Of a DNA stretch of 64,000 bases, positions 35,078 to 43,855 are shown one piece after another. The notes under the pieces were generated by a model that made no database searches, had not been told where the DNA came from, and saw only the letters and a program-made list of their open reading frames with translations. Within the stretch, counting starts at the first letter, position 1, and every line of letters starts with the position of its first letter. Source of the DNA: RBG-16-49-21 sp040768125 (GTDB taxonomy: Bacteria > Spirochaetota > UBA4802 > UBA5550); the NCBI GenBank assembly GCA_040768125.1, contig JAXGNG010000001.1:248001-312000 (forward strand). The letters are read 5' to 3'. The translations under genes and the position numbers were made by a program.

Positions 35078-36472
35078 ATGAAAAAAATCGTCTTTATCGA
35101 ACCTAAACCTCCCGGGGGACATATTTTCAGCAAATTCGGTCTTCCCAGAATAGGGATATTCATTCTCGCGACGATGATGAGGGAAAGGGGATGGGACGCC
35201 GAGGTTGTAGTGGAAGAGATGCAGGGGCTTGATTATGCCTCTCTTGCGCAGGCGGACATGGTGGGTATATCAACCATAACCCCTACCGCGGTTAATGCCT
35301 TTGCCATTGCCGACAGGATCAGGGAGATGGGAATCCCCGTCATTATGGGCGGGCCCCATGTGACGTTTTTGCCCGAAGAGGCGCTGGAACACGCAGATTT
35401 CGTCATAAGGGGCGAGGGTGAGATCCCGCTTATGAAGTTCATTGACGAATGGGAGGGGGACAGGCGCTACCACGAGGTTCCAAACCTTTCGTACATGTCG
35501 GAAGCGGTTCCCGTCCATAATCCCATGAGGGAGTTTGAAAAGAATCTTGACCGCTTTCCCGCGGCGGACTATTCCCTGATGAAAGGCGGGGAGAATCTCA
35601 AGGTGATACCCGTGCAGACATCGCGCGGATGTCCCTACGACTGCTCTTTCTGTTCGGTCACGGGCATGTTCGGGAAACCGTATCGATATCGATCGACCGC
35701 GCACATGCTGAATGAGCTTAAGCGCTACAAAAATTCGGGGAGGATGATATTTTTTTATGATGATCATTTCGCCGCGAACAGGAAAAGGGCAAAGGAACTG
35801 CTCAGGTCAATGATCGACGAAGGGCTTGTATTCAAATGGTCAACCCAGGTGCGCGCGGATATCGTCAGGGACCGGGAGTTGATGGAATTGATGAAGCAAA
35901 GCGGATGCCATACCCTTTTCATCGGCTTTGAATCTTTCAATCCCGACAGCCTCAAGGAAATGAAGAAAAAGCAGACGGTGGAGGATATACTGCACGCAGT
36001 GAAGGTGATTCATTCATATGGAATTCACATTCACGGGATGTTTGTGCATGGCTTCGACAGCGATACGATTGAATCCGTCGCGATGACGGTGAGCTACGCG
36101 AAAAAAATGCGCCTGACATCCGCGCAGTTCCTTATTCTGACGCCATTTCCCGGCTCGGAATTTTATCATGCCGTCAATGAAAGAATATTGTTTCACGACT
36201 GGTCCCTCTACGATGCTCACCACGTGGTGTACTCGCCAAATAATTTCACTCCGCAGGCACTCCAGAAGGCGCAGGTGTACAGCCATGAGAAGTTCTATTC
36301 CTTTCCGGAGCTTTTAAAGAAGCTCCTGGGGAGAAGATGGATCGCATCGGGCATAGGCATATATGCGCGCATTATCAACCGGCAGTGGAAAAAGGATAAT
36401 AAAGAATACATGCGGATGATCAGCGGCTATCAGGGGGGGCGATCTATCATGGAAGGGGAAGTAATCGCCTGA
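35078..36472 (+). CDS. B12-binding-domain radical SAM protein
   Basis: GAGG precedes the ATG at 35078. Residues 1-150 form a Rossmann-like cobalamin-binding-type domain (IGIFILATMMRERGW, ADMVGISTITPTAVNA, VIMGGPHVTFLPEEAL). The expected DxHxxG base for the cobalt ligand is not visible, so cobalamin may be bound base-off without a protein ligand or not at all. The radical SAM core holds the 4Fe-4S cysteines Cys185, Cys189 and Cys192 (TSRGCPYDCSFCS), then FFYDDHFAAN and GFESFNPDSLKEMKKKQ. The C-terminus (HDWSLYDAHHVVYSP) resembles the BchE/HpnJ/P-methylase-like class. The substrate cannot be named. No hopanoid or bacteriochlorophyll genes are nearby. Confidence 0.88.
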   Translation: MKKIVFIEPKPPGGHIFSKFGLPRIGIFILATMMRERGWDAEVVVEEMQGLDYASLAQADMVGISTITPTAVNAFAIADRIREMGIPVIMGGPHVTFLPEEALEHADFVIRGEGEIPLMKFIDEWEGDRRYHEVPNLSYMSEAVPVHNPMREFEKNLDRFPAADYSLMKGGENLKVIPVQTSRGCPYDCSFCSVTGMFGKPYRYRSTAHMLNELKRYKNSGRMIFFYDDHFAANRKRAKELLRSMIDEGLVFKWSTQVRADIVRDRELMELMKQSGCHTLFIGFESFNPDSLKEMKKKQTVEDILHAVKVIHSYGIHIHGMFVHGFDSDTIESVAMTVSYAKKMRLTSAQFLILTPFPGSEFYHAVNERILFHDWSLYDAHHVVYSPNNFTPQALQKAQVYSHEKFYSFPELLKKLLGRRWIASGIGIYARIINRQWKKDNKEYMRMISGYQGGRSIMEGEVIA

Positions 36473-36545
36473 TATGGCATGGTGCCTCCAGGGTGGCACC
36501 GTGCCCTTCCTGGTACCGTGACTATATGCGAGGAGATGTCGCGCC

Positions 36546-36821
36546 ATGCCCAGAAAACTTATACTTCATGGAAGGGTCCAGGGGGTGTTCTGCAGGGCGT
36601 ACTGCGCTCATTACGCCAGGAAACGTAAACTTCCGGGAACTGCTTCCAACCTTTCCGATGGAACGGTCAGGGTGCTTCTCGATACCGACGACCAGGAATT
36701 GCTTGACCGGTATATCTCCGACCTGCGCAATAATCCGGAAGGCTTCGGCTTTTATGGGAGGATAGACTCCGTCGATGTGGAGCAATATCGTGGTCCACTG
36801 TCCGGGGAGTATCGCTTTTAG
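36546..36821 (+). CDS. Acylphosphatase
   Basis: The 91-residue product fits the acylphosphatase family: GRVQGVFCR holds the phosphate-binding Arg17, and Asn35 in ASNLSDGTV is the catalytic Asn, 18 residues apart as in known enzymes. The usual G-F before Arg reads F-C here. It would hydrolyse carboxyl-phosphate bonds. GAGGAG lies 11 bases before the ATG. A short hairpin (GGTGCC/GGCACC, near 36480-36510) separates it from the radical SAM gene. Its stop overlaps the convergent SGNH hydrolase gene by four bases. Confidence 0.9.
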   Translation: MPRKLILHGRVQGVFCRAYCAHYARKRKLPGTASNLSDGTVRVLLDTDDQELLDRYISDLRNNPEGFGFYGRIDSVDVEQYRGPLSGEYRF

Positions 36822-37879
36822 GGCTTTTGCCCCTTCATGAGCTGGCGTATCTGTTCGGTAAGCCATGGCGCGACGAATCGCGCCGCCGTCCTGCTGCCAT
36901 GGAGGTTCCAGTGGGGATCATTCGTCTGGTTGAAGGATTTTCCGTCCGAACAACGTTGCTCTTCGAAAAACCCGAGAAGATCAAGAAAAGGAATGCCCAT
37001 CCGGCTCAATTCATCCTCGATTAAACGATTAAGGGTGCGGAAATCATACTCTTCCTCGCTGGTTCCCTTTCTCCGTATGGCTTCTTGGCGGTAAACCGGG
37101 TAGAGCTGGATATCAGCCGGGCATGCCACGACGGCCAGGGCAATTCCTCTGGCATCACAGATTGCTTGCATCTTTTTGATTATTGCACACGTACTCGTGA
37201 AGGCATGTATGAAACCCCTGTTATGTCTGTGAAAAATGTCAAGCTGGGTGTCCACGAGAAATTTGATATACGCATCACGACCCCTGATGACGGCGTCGTC
37301 ATGGTAGATCCCCGAAGCAAAAATCCTCCCCCTGGGTTCAAAATGTCGGCAGAAGAGCTCTCGAAGCAAGGAAAAGGCCGCTGAATATGAGAGGATGTTC
37401 CTTTTAGTATCTCCGCGGTTAAAATCATCACCCATAAAAAGGGTAATGAGCACCATGTCGGGGTCAAGTCGAAGACCGTCGTTAATAAGTATGGAGAGGT
37501 AGTCCACGGGTGCGGCAGAGGGGACGCCGAGATTGTATATCTCGAAACCGGGGATGTATCGGTGAATCAGATTCCCGAGAAGGGCAATATACGTGTCGGG
37601 ATAGGGAACGGCGCCGTATGTCTGCGAATCGCCGATGGCGATGGCGCGAAAGGTTCCCGGTGGTTTTTTTATCATGAATTCCTTATCCTTGAAGCCGCGG
37701 CTGTTGAGACTGAACCCGTTGAGCTCCATGGAATGGGGTCTGCCACGATAGTAAAGGTATGTTGCATCGGGCATTACGGCAAATGATGGTGTGGTTCGTT
37801 CACGCACGCGGATGGATATCTCAAGCGCGGCAAAGGATATGAAAATGACCGCGAGGGTAATGGCGGCGGTTTTTTTCAA
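36818..37879 (-). CDS. SGNH/GDSL-type hydrolase, exported or anchored (AlgX/AlgJ-like motifs)
   Basis: An N-terminal hydrophobic segment (MKKTAAITLAVIFISFAALE) is an uncleaved anchor or signal peptide. The nucleophile is Ser85 in AIAIGDSQTYG. An oxyanion-type Asn or Gly region is at INLGVPSA (YNLGVPSAA), and the last block has D-x-H-W-N (Asp321, His323) as in AlgX/AlgJ/PatB-type acetyltransferases or esterases. So it probably removes or adds acyl groups on a surface polysaccharide or similar substrate. The exact reaction is unknown. It follows the small four-cysteine gene by ten bases. Confidence 0.8.
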   Translation of the reverse strand: MKKTAAITLAVIFISFAALEISIRVRERTTPSFAVMPDATYLYYRGRPHSMELNGFSLNSRGFKDKEFMIKKPPGTFRAIAIGDSQTYGAVPYPDTYIALLGNLIHRYIPGFEIYNLGVPSAAPVDYLSILINDGLRLDPDMVLITLFMGDDFNRGDTKRNILSYSAAFSLLRELFCRHFEPRGRIFASGIYHDDAVIRGRDAYIKFLVDTQLDIFHRHNRGFIHAFTSTCAIIKKMQAICDARGIALAVVACPADIQLYPVYRQEAIRRKGTSEEEYDFRTLNRLIEDELSRMGIPFLDLLGFFEEQRCSDGKSFNQTNDPHWNLHGSRTAARFVAPWLTEQIRQLMKGQKP

Positions 37880-37889
37880 TGGAGGCTGC

Positions 37890-38153
37890 TCACTCGGGTC
37901 GCGCCTTCTCGGTTGCCTTGCGGATGAGTTCCACGAGCGAGGTGAGCTTCTCGGCAGGCGGCGAGAATATCGTCCTGAGTTCTGATTCGGTATACTGCGT
38001 GGTGAGGAATGCTGCTACATCAAAGCGTTCATGCCAGCAATCGGCAAGCCTGCGGCAGGGAAGGTTATTGCTGAGGAGTCGGCAATATTTGAAAGGGACA
38101 TAGTGACCCAGCATCCTGCAATATCCGGCTTCATTATCGTATTGATCTTTCAT
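37890..38153 (-). CDS. Small four-cysteine protein of unknown function
   Basis: The 87-residue product has no signal peptide and four conserved-looking cysteines (Cys12, 24, 33, 39) in CRMLGHYVPFKYC, LPCRRLADCWHERFDV. From memory similar short proteins with an xCxxLGHxVxFxYCR pattern occur in deltaproteobacteria, probably binding a metal ion. The C-terminus is helical and charged. The start lacks a strong ribosome binding site. It probably shares a transcript with the SGNH hydrolase gene downstream. Confidence 0.62.
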   Translation of the reverse strand: MKDQYDNEAGYCRMLGHYVPFKYCRLLSNNLPCRRLADCWHERFDVAAFLTTQYTESELRTIFSPPAEKLTSLVELIRKATEKARPE

Positions 38154-38180
38154 GAGCAGGAACCATAGCGTTATTGAGAC

Positions 38181-38224
38181 CCGGGGCGGGGACGGAGATT
38201 CCGGTGTCTCTTTCCCCGCCCCGG
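38181..38224 (-). terminator. Strong hairpin after trpB2, no T-run
   Basis: CCGGGGCGGGGA (38181-38192) pairs perfectly with TCCCCGCCCCGG (38213-38224) around a 20-base loop, six bases past the trpB2 stop. The lack of a T-run on the minus strand means it may act as an mRNA stabiliser or need Rho rather than being a simple intrinsic terminator. Confidence 0.5.
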
Positions 38225-38229
38225 AAGTC

Positions 38230-39621
38230 CTACCACTTTCCTGTTTTCGCCAGGGAGGGCTTTGGAAGATCCTTCAACTCGGCGAGTGCCGCGTCAACTT
38301 CTTCCTGATGAAGCTCATGATCCCTGAGTTTGTCATGGAGGAACAGATCGTACCCGTAGAGGTCCATGAGTCCGTGGCCGCTCAGGTTGAAGACGATGAC
38401 CTTTTCTTTACCCTCTTCTTTCGCCTGGAGGGCCTTGCGGATCGTTGCCGCGATTGCGTGGCTCGTTTCAGGCGCGACGATGATGCCCTCGGTCTTTGCG
38501 AAGAGCATGGCCGCCTTGTAGCACTCGAGCTGCGCGATTGCCATCGGAGAGAAGAGTCCCTCGACCACGCACTGAGAGACCAGGGGCGCCATGCCGTGAT
38601 ACCGCAGCCCGCCGGCGTGGATCGACGCAGGAACGAAGCTGTGTCCCAGGGAGTACATGGGAAGAAGGGGCGTCATTTTAGCGATATCGCCATGGTCATA
38701 GATAAAGGGGCCCTTGGTAAGGGTGGGGCAGGACGTCGGTTCCACGGGGATGATCTCGATATTGGCCCCGTTTATTTTATCGGAAGTAAAGGGGAAGGCG
38801 ATTCCCGCGAAATTGCTTCCTCCACCCGCGCAACCGATGACCACGTCGACCTTTTTCTCACCGAAAAGCTCCAGCTGCTTTTTTGTTTCGAGACCGATGA
38901 TGGTCTGGTGAAGGAGGACGTGGTTCAGGACGCTGCCGAGGGAATACCTGGTCTGGCCGGTTTCATCGGTGACCGCCTCTTCGATCGCCTCACTGATCGC
39001 TATCCCGAGGCTCCCGGGGGTGTCAGGATGCATCTCGAGGACGGCCCTGCCGGCGTTGGTTTCCGTGCTGGGGCTCGGTATGCACGTGCCGCCCCAGGTC
39101 TGCATCATCGTTTTACGCATCGGCTTTTGCTCGAAGCTGATACGCACCATGTAGACCTTACATTCCAGACCAAGGATGGAGCAGGCAAAGGAGAGGGCGC
39201 TGCCCCACTGCCCGGCCCCGGTTTCCGTGGTGAGCTTCTTGATGCCGAATTCCTTGTTGTACCATGCCTGGGCGACGGCGGTATTCGGTTTGTGGCTTCC
39301 GGCCGGGGATACGCTTTCATTTTTGTAATAAATTTTCGCGGGGGTCCCAAGTGCCTTCTCGAGAAAGTGCGCACGATGGAGCGGGGTGGGTCTCCAGCGG
39401 AAGAGGATATCAAGCACCCCCTCGGGTATATCGATCCAGCGCTCCTGGCTCACTTCCTGTTCGATCAGGTTCATCGGGAATACCGGCGCCAGCATGTCGG
39501 GGGTGACCGGTTTTCCGTCGGGCCCCAGGGGGGGCTGCAGGGGCGTGGGCAGGTCGGCCGCGATATTATACCACTTGCGCGGCATCTCTTTTTCGGAAAG
39601 AAATACTTTAGTAGTCTGCAT
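38230..39621 (-). CDS. trpB2: TrpB2-type tryptophan synthase beta-like protein
   Basis: AAGGAG precedes the ATG at 39621. The 463-residue length and long N-terminal part (PLGPDGKPVTPDMLAPVFPM, RWRPTPLHRA) are typical of the TrpB2 group. The pyridoxal-phosphate lysine is Lys111 in SPAGSHKPNTA; GAGQWGSAL, the phosphate loop CAGGGSNFAG and SGHGLMDL are also present. TrpB2 joins indole (or a related amine) with serine and usually acts without TrpA; no trpA or other trp gene is in the window, so indole salvage is the likely job. It lies 58 bases downstream of trpR, in the same direction. Confidence 0.93.
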   Translation of the reverse strand: MQTTKVFLSEKEMPRKWYNIAADLPTPLQPPLGPDGKPVTPDMLAPVFPMNLIEQEVSQERWIDIPEGVLDILFRWRPTPLHRAHFLEKALGTPAKIYYKNESVSPAGSHKPNTAVAQAWYNKEFGIKKLTTETGAGQWGSALSFACSILGLECKVYMVRISFEQKPMRKTMMQTWGGTCIPSPSTETNAGRAVLEMHPDTPGSLGIAISEAIEEAVTDETGQTRYSLGSVLNHVLLHQTIIGLETKKQLELFGEKKVDVVIGCAGGGSNFAGIAFPFTSDKINGANIEIIPVEPTSCPTLTKGPFIYDHGDIAKMTPLLPMYSLGHSFVPASIHAGGLRYHGMAPLVSQCVVEGLFSPMAIAQLECYKAAMLFAKTEGIIVAPETSHAIAATIRKALQAKEEGKEKVIVFNLSGHGLMDLYGYDLFLHDKLRDHELHQEEVDAALAELKDLPKPSLAKTGKW

Positions 39622-39679
39622 AATACACTCCTTGTAGGTTGGATTAACGTAGTGCAGAGGGCACCGGCCCTCCGGTCGA

Positions 39680-39958
39680 TCAGCCTGAGATCTCCCCGTG
39701 CTTTTCGATCATGGCCCTGAATGGAGAATGCGGTTTTTTCAACTCCTTTGAACCCCGGGTGATCTTGCAGAGGCTCACGCCAAGCTTTTCAGCGATTTTA
39801 CGCTGGCTCATGCCGGCATAGAGAAGTTTTACAAGCTCCCATCGGGAGGAAATCTCTTCGATCTCGTTCTTAGTGAGGATGCTCCTCAAAAAGGATTCGA
39901 TTTGATCGCCGTCACCTGTTTCGGCAAGAACCCGCGCGATTTCTCTCAGTGTTTTCAT
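39680..39958 (-). CDS. trpR: Trp repressor family regulator (TrpR/YerC-like)
   Basis: The start is the ATG at 39958, with GGAG close before it; upstream in-frame codons lie beyond the promoter. The 92-residue product has the TrpR fold: FLRSILTKNEIEEISSRWEL and the helix-turn-helix GMSQRKIAEKLGVSLCKITRGSKELK. TrpR binds operators as a tryptophan-loaded dimer. It is encoded directly upstream of trpB2, and overlapping palindromes at its own promoter fit autoregulation. YerC-like proteins of this family may use another ligand, but the trpB2 neighbour favours tryptophan. Confidence 0.9.
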   Translation of the reverse strand: MKTLREIARVLAETGDGDQIESFLRSILTKNEIEEISSRWELVKLLYAGMSQRKIAEKLGVSLCKITRGSKELKKPHSPFRAMIEKHGEISG

Positions 39959-39981
39959 CCGCTCCGGCCATCGGTTTCTGC

Positions 39982-40036
39982 AAATAGAAACGATTCTATA
40001 AATAGAAACATAGATTTCAGCTCTTCCCTGTGTCAA
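39982..40036 (-). promoter_or_regulatory. Promoter and probable TrpR operator of trpR-trpB2
   Basis: On the minus strand TTGACA (40036-40031) and TATGTT (40012-40007) are 18 bases apart. Just downstream, and overlapping the -10, AAATAGAAAC occurs twice (39982-39991 and 40000-40009) at an 18-base period. Arms ATAGAA and TTCTAT form two overlapping palindromes. It differs from the E. coli operator core (ACTAGT), so recognition by this TrpR is inferred from position. Confidence 0.6.
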
Positions 40037-40061
40037 TGAATTTTTTCAGGAACGGAATTTT

Positions 40062-40661
40062 TTATTCGTCCCCGAGGGGAACCGGCCTGGGACTTTTCAT
40101 CCGGATGGCGTTTACGGTCCCGTAACGGCGATACAGGCTGGAGGAATTCATCTGCAAAAAAGGGAAATAATCGCTTTTCTTTGCGTGGGGGATAAACGAA
40201 ATCACATCATTGGAAAAATGCGAATTGAAACGCCGTTTCGAATGTCCATGGGCAACCCTGACGGCGCCCATTCGCCTGATGTCACCGTCGAACCGGGGAC
40301 TGATATGAAAAAGTTCATGGAATATCACCCCGAGTTTTTCTTCCCACGGAAGATCGAAGAATCGCGGCATGTAGAAATACAGGACATAAAGACAGTTCTT
40401 TCCACGGTGTGAAATTTCTGGAATGGCATAGGTCCTGCCCCGGTGGACGGTTCGTGATGAGCCGTTTTCAAACCTGAGGGGTACCAGCTTGCCATACAGC
40501 CCGCCCCTGCTGCCCCTGCGGTTTGATCCAACGCACACGAGTACTCGATCCGCATCAATGTGGCCCAGCGAGGGGGTGTTCCTAACGATCTCGTGGATGA
40601 TTGACGTGAGGGTCGAGGAAAGGTCTATGCGGTCAGGCGGGTGTGTTGTTTTTCTCGGCAT
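40062..40661 (-). CDS. Small putative zinc metallopeptidase
   Basis: The 199-residue product has HELFH (His115, Glu116, His119) followed by SPRFDGDIRR and AHGHSKRRF, whose histidines could supply a third zinc ligand. From memory a similar HExxHxxPxFDGDxRR motif occurs in uncharacterised proteins of deltaproteobacteria. No signal peptide is present, so it is cytoplasmic. It overlaps the 3' end of recN by 29 bases, so translation is probably coupled to recN, but no functional link to DNA repair is known to me. Confidence 0.72.
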   Translation of the reverse strand: MPRKTTHPPDRIDLSSTLTSIIHEIVRNTPSLGHIDADRVLVCVGSNRRGSRGGLYGKLVPLRFENGSSRTVHRGRTYAIPEISHRGKNCLYVLYFYMPRFFDLPWEEKLGVIFHELFHISPRFDGDIRRMGAVRVAHGHSKRRFNSHFSNDVISFIPHAKKSDYFPFLQMNSSSLYRRYGTVNAIRMKSPRPVPLGDE

Positions 40662-42351
40662 TGCGCACCATTTCTTCGGCGTGCTTCACTGAAATGTCGG
40701 TTACCGTTTCTCCTGCGAGCATCCGTGCGATTTCCCTCACCTTTTCCTTTACGCCGAGTTCTTTCACCATGGTGGTGATTCGGTCTCCTGCCTTTCCCTT
40801 CTGCACGGTGTAATGCCGGTCGGACATGGCGGCGATCTGCGGCAGGTGTGTCACGACCAGGACCTGCCGGTTCCTCGCGAGGGATTTGAGCTTTCTTCCC
40901 ACGATATCCGCGATCTTCCCTCCTATGCCGGCATCAACCTCGTCGAACACAAGGCTGTCAACGATGTCCGCTGAAAGAATGACGTTCTTGATGGCGAGCA
41001 TGATGCGCGACATTTCACCACCCGAGGCGACCTTTCTTAGCTGACGCAGGTCCTCGCCAGCGTTGGCGGAAAGCAGGAACTCGATGCGATCGAGTCCATG
41101 GGGATACAGCATGTAACGCCTGTTGTCCGCCTCGATTTCTCCCTGGGGGTCGGCCTCGCGGTGTATCGAAACCCGAAACTGGGTCCCGGTCATTCCAAGG
41201 TCGCCAAGCTCCTTCATTACCATTGATTCGAGGCGGCGTGCGGTCGTCTTTCTCTTCTCGGAGAGGGAAAGCGCGACCTCCTTCGCCTCCCTGACCGTCT
41301 GGCGGTATTCTGCCTTGATGCGCTCGAGCTCTTCCGCACCGGAATTGATCGCTTCGAGCTCGCGGCGCGCTTTCTCCGCGTATTCAAGGACCCCCTGGAT
41401 GGTATCGCCATACTTTTTTTTCAGTGACGCGATAAGGGCAAGGCGCTCCTCGACCTGGTTGGTGCGTTCGGGGGAAAAATCAATGTTGCTTTCGTAGTCG
41501 CGAAGGTATATCGCCACGTCCTCGATGGAATAAAGGGACTGCCGTATCGTGTCGAGAATGCCGGCGACTTCGGGGTCGTATTCAGAGATCCTGGAAAGGC
41601 TCTGTTCGGCGCGCTTCAGGTTCTGGAGCGCGCCGCCATCGCCGTTGATGAGGTGGGAGGACGTGTTGATTTCCTTGAAGAGTTTTTCCGAATTGGCAAG
41701 GAGAAGGGCCTCGTTTTTCAGTTCCTCCTCCTCTCCATCCTTGAGGGAGGCGGCCTCGATCTCCCTGACGGCGAAGCCGTTATATTCGATCCGCCGGGCC
41801 TTTTCACGTTCATCGATCTCGAAGGAGCTGAGGGCGTTCTTTAATGTCTGGAGACGGTCATGGAGACCCCGTATGCGGGTAACGTCCGGTTCAAGGCCGC
41901 CGAAGCTGTCGAGGAGTTCCCTGTGACGCGCGACCCTCACGATGCTCTGGTGTTCGTGTTGACCGTGAATATCGATCAGGTAGTCTGAGATCTCTTTGAG
42001 CTTGGAGGCGGGTACCTGCACGGCGTTGGCGAAGGATCGACCCTTCCCGCTTGAATAGAGCTCGCGCCTCAGTACCAGGGTATCGTTGTCCGTGTCGATT
42101 CCCGCCTTTTCGAGTATCCGCCTCACCGCCGGCGCCGATGAGATATCGAAGCTCGCCTCAAGGGTCGATTTCTCGAATCCGGTGCGGATCATGTCCGTGG
42201 TCATTTTTTCGCCCATGACGCCGGAAAGGGCGTCGATGAGGATCGATTTGCCGGCCCCGGTCTCGCCGGTGAGTATATTCAACCCCCTGCCGAAGGTGAT
42301 GGCCAGGTCCTCGATGATAACAAAATTTTTAATTCTCAGCTCGTTAAGCAT
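40633..42351 (-). CDS. recN: DNA repair protein RecN
   Basis: The ATG at 42351 starts MLNELRIKNFVIIEDLAITF, the standard RecN beginning; the open frame reads 46 codons further but without similarity. The 572-residue product is an SMC-like ATPase: Walker A GETGAGKS, a long coiled coil (about 155-380) including an inserted region, the ABC signature near LRKVASGGEMSRIMLAIK, Walker B SLVFDEVDAGIGGKIAD and the switch THLPQIAAM. RecN acts early in double-strand break repair. It stands between nadK and the small metallopeptidase in a compact cluster; nadK-recN is a common pairing. Confidence 0.96.
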   Translation of the reverse strand: MLNELRIKNFVIIEDLAITFGRGLNILTGETGAGKSILIDALSGVMGEKMTTDMIRTGFEKSTLEASFDISSAPAVRRILEKAGIDTDNDTLVLRRELYSSGKGRSFANAVQVPASKLKEISDYLIDIHGQHEHQSIVRVARHRELLDSFGGLEPDVTRIRGLHDRLQTLKNALSSFEIDEREKARRIEYNGFAVREIEAASLKDGEEEELKNEALLLANSEKLFKEINTSSHLINGDGGALQNLKRAEQSLSRISEYDPEVAGILDTIRQSLYSIEDVAIYLRDYESNIDFSPERTNQVEERLALIASLKKKYGDTIQGVLEYAEKARRELEAINSGAEELERIKAEYRQTVREAKEVALSLSEKRKTTARRLESMVMKELGDLGMTGTQFRVSIHREADPQGEIEADNRRYMLYPHGLDRIEFLLSANAGEDLRQLRKVASGGEMSRIMLAIKNVILSADIVDSLVFDEVDAGIGGKIADIVGRKLKSLARNRQVLVVTHLPQIAAMSDRHYTVQKGKAGDRITTMVKELGVKEKVREIARMLAGETVTDISVKHAEEMVRNAEKNNTPA

Positions 42352-42370
42352 GGCGCGTGGCTCAACACCT

Positions 42371-43231
42371 CTATCCCCATCCGAGCTTTTCTCGGAGGAT
42401 GGTATAGTAGTTTTTCCCCGGGTGCGTGATGGATCTGATATTGAACCCGGAACGCCGGATGAGAACCTCGTCGTTCCTGTTGAGTTCAATCGCCTCCTGG
42501 CCGTCGATTGTCAATAATAAATTCTCGTAATCCGATATGACCCGCGACCGGAAGCGGGAAGAGGCGGGGATGATCATTGGCCTCATGGCGAGGCTGTGGG
42601 GGCATATGGGGTTCAGGAGAAAGATGCTGGTTTCAAAGGGGTTAATGATCGGTCCTCCCGCGGATAGCGAATAGGCGGTTGAACCGGTTGGTGTTGACAT
42701 GATGAGGCCGTCACCCGTGAAAGAGCTGAGGAATTGCTCGTCAATTTCAAGGTCAAGGCGGATCGGGCGCATCAGTGAACCCTTGTGTATCACGGCATCG
42801 TTGAGAAAGCATATACTGGTGGTCTCCCTTCCGTTCCGTACCACTGCGGCTTCAAGGGCCAGTCGTTCTATGAAGGTATAGGATCCCCTAAGTACACCCG
42901 AAAGGTGTTCCCTGTATTCGTCGGGGTTGAATTCGGTAAGGAACCCGAGTCGACCCCGGTTGATGCCGAAGATGGGGCAGCCGGTTTTAAGAAAAAGCCG
43001 GGCAGTGCGCAGGAAGGTCCCATCACCGCCTATGACAATGGCCAGATCTGCGGTTTCAATGAATCGCCGGGCGGGAACCGACAGGCGATGACACGGATGG
43101 TTCCTTATCGCGTCGTAGTCCGGCAGAAGAACCGTCACCCCCTCATTCTCGAGAAACTCAACAAGGGATTCGAGCATGATGGCGCAGATGCCGTCATCTG
43201 GCCGAAAATTGATTGCAACGGTGCGTATCAA
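42371..43231 (-). CDS. nadK: NAD kinase
   Basis: I place the start at a TTG at 43231, six bases after GGAGGG, giving (M)IRTVAINFRPDD, the usual NadK N-terminus. An ATG 12 codons earlier has no ribosome binding site. The 286-residue product carries GGDGTFLRTAR, GINRGRLGFLTEF, LNDAVIHKG, and DGLIMSTPTGSTAYSLSAGG. It phosphorylates NAD to NADP with ATP or polyphosphate. recN follows 19 bases later. Confidence 0.93.
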   Translation of the reverse strand: MIRTVAINFRPDDGICAIMLESLVEFLENEGVTVLLPDYDAIRNHPCHRLSVPARRFIETADLAIVIGGDGTFLRTARLFLKTGCPIFGINRGRLGFLTEFNPDEYREHLSGVLRGSYTFIERLALEAAVVRNGRETTSICFLNDAVIHKGSLMRPIRLDLEIDEQFLSSFTGDGLIMSTPTGSTAYSLSAGGPIINPFETSIFLLNPICPHSLAMRPMIIPASSRFRSRVISDYENLLLTIDGQEAIELNRNDEVLIRRSGFNIRSITHPGKNYYTILREKLGWG

Positions 43232-43477
43232 GAGTTGCCCTCCATCTGGCAGCCCACTATAGTAAGACATGACAGGGTGAGTCAATTAAAAAAGGATGGC
43301 CCGGGTCCAGGAAGTAGCCGCGTCGATTCAATACGAACGGGGGGAATAAAAAAAGCAAAGTATTTACCGGCGGGCATCATGTGATAAGAATATTACCTTG
43401 ACAGGATGCAGGAAGGAGAAAATACCTTGAAGGGTGCGATTGCCATCGAACCATTGCGCTGCCACAGTGGAGGACCC

Positions 43478-43834
43478 ATGACAGAGGAAGAGCGTATCAA
43501 CAGTCAGGCGCTCAAGGAACGCCTCGACGGCAACTTCGAGCTTTTCCGGGAACTTGCGGAGTTGTTCATCTCCAACAAAGACAACCTCATGGCCCCCCTT
43601 GAAAAAGCGATCGCCGAACGCAACAGTACCGGGATAGGGAAGGCGGCCCATACCATCAAGGGGGCCGTGGCGAATTTTTCCGCCACCGGTGCTTATGATG
43701 CGGCCTATGAACTTGAAAGGATAGGCAAAAACAACGAGCTTGAAAAGGTCAATGACGCGCGGGAGAGACTCATCCGGGAAATCGAGCATATGACCGTCGC
43801 GTTAACGTTGATCATGAAGAAGGGTTTTCTCTGA
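43478..43834 (+). CDS. Stand-alone HPt (histidine phosphotransfer) domain protein
   Basis: GGAGG lies four bases before the ATG at 43478. The 118-residue product is an HPt four-helix bundle with the phospho-accepting His58 in KAAHTIKGAVANFSA, followed by YELERIGKNNELE. It passes phosphoryl groups between a hybrid histidine kinase and a response regulator; neither partner is encoded in the window. It lies alone between nadK (divergent) and the ccm operon (convergent). Confidence 0.88.
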   Translation: MTEEERINSQALKERLDGNFELFRELAELFISNKDNLMAPLEKAIAERNSTGIGKAAHTIKGAVANFSATGAYDAAYELERIGKNNELEKVNDARERLIREIEHMTVALTLIMKKGFL

Positions 43835-43855
43835 AACGTTATTTCCCGGCCGGTG

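Noticed and set aside
36473..36545. Intrinsic terminator between the radical SAM and acylphosphatase genes
   Set aside because: The GGTGCC/GGCACC hairpin is short and has no T-run.
38152..39720. Rightward ORF of 522 residues
   Set aside because: It is fully antisense to trpB2, whose PLP lysine and family motifs are certain; it lacks any recognisable domain.
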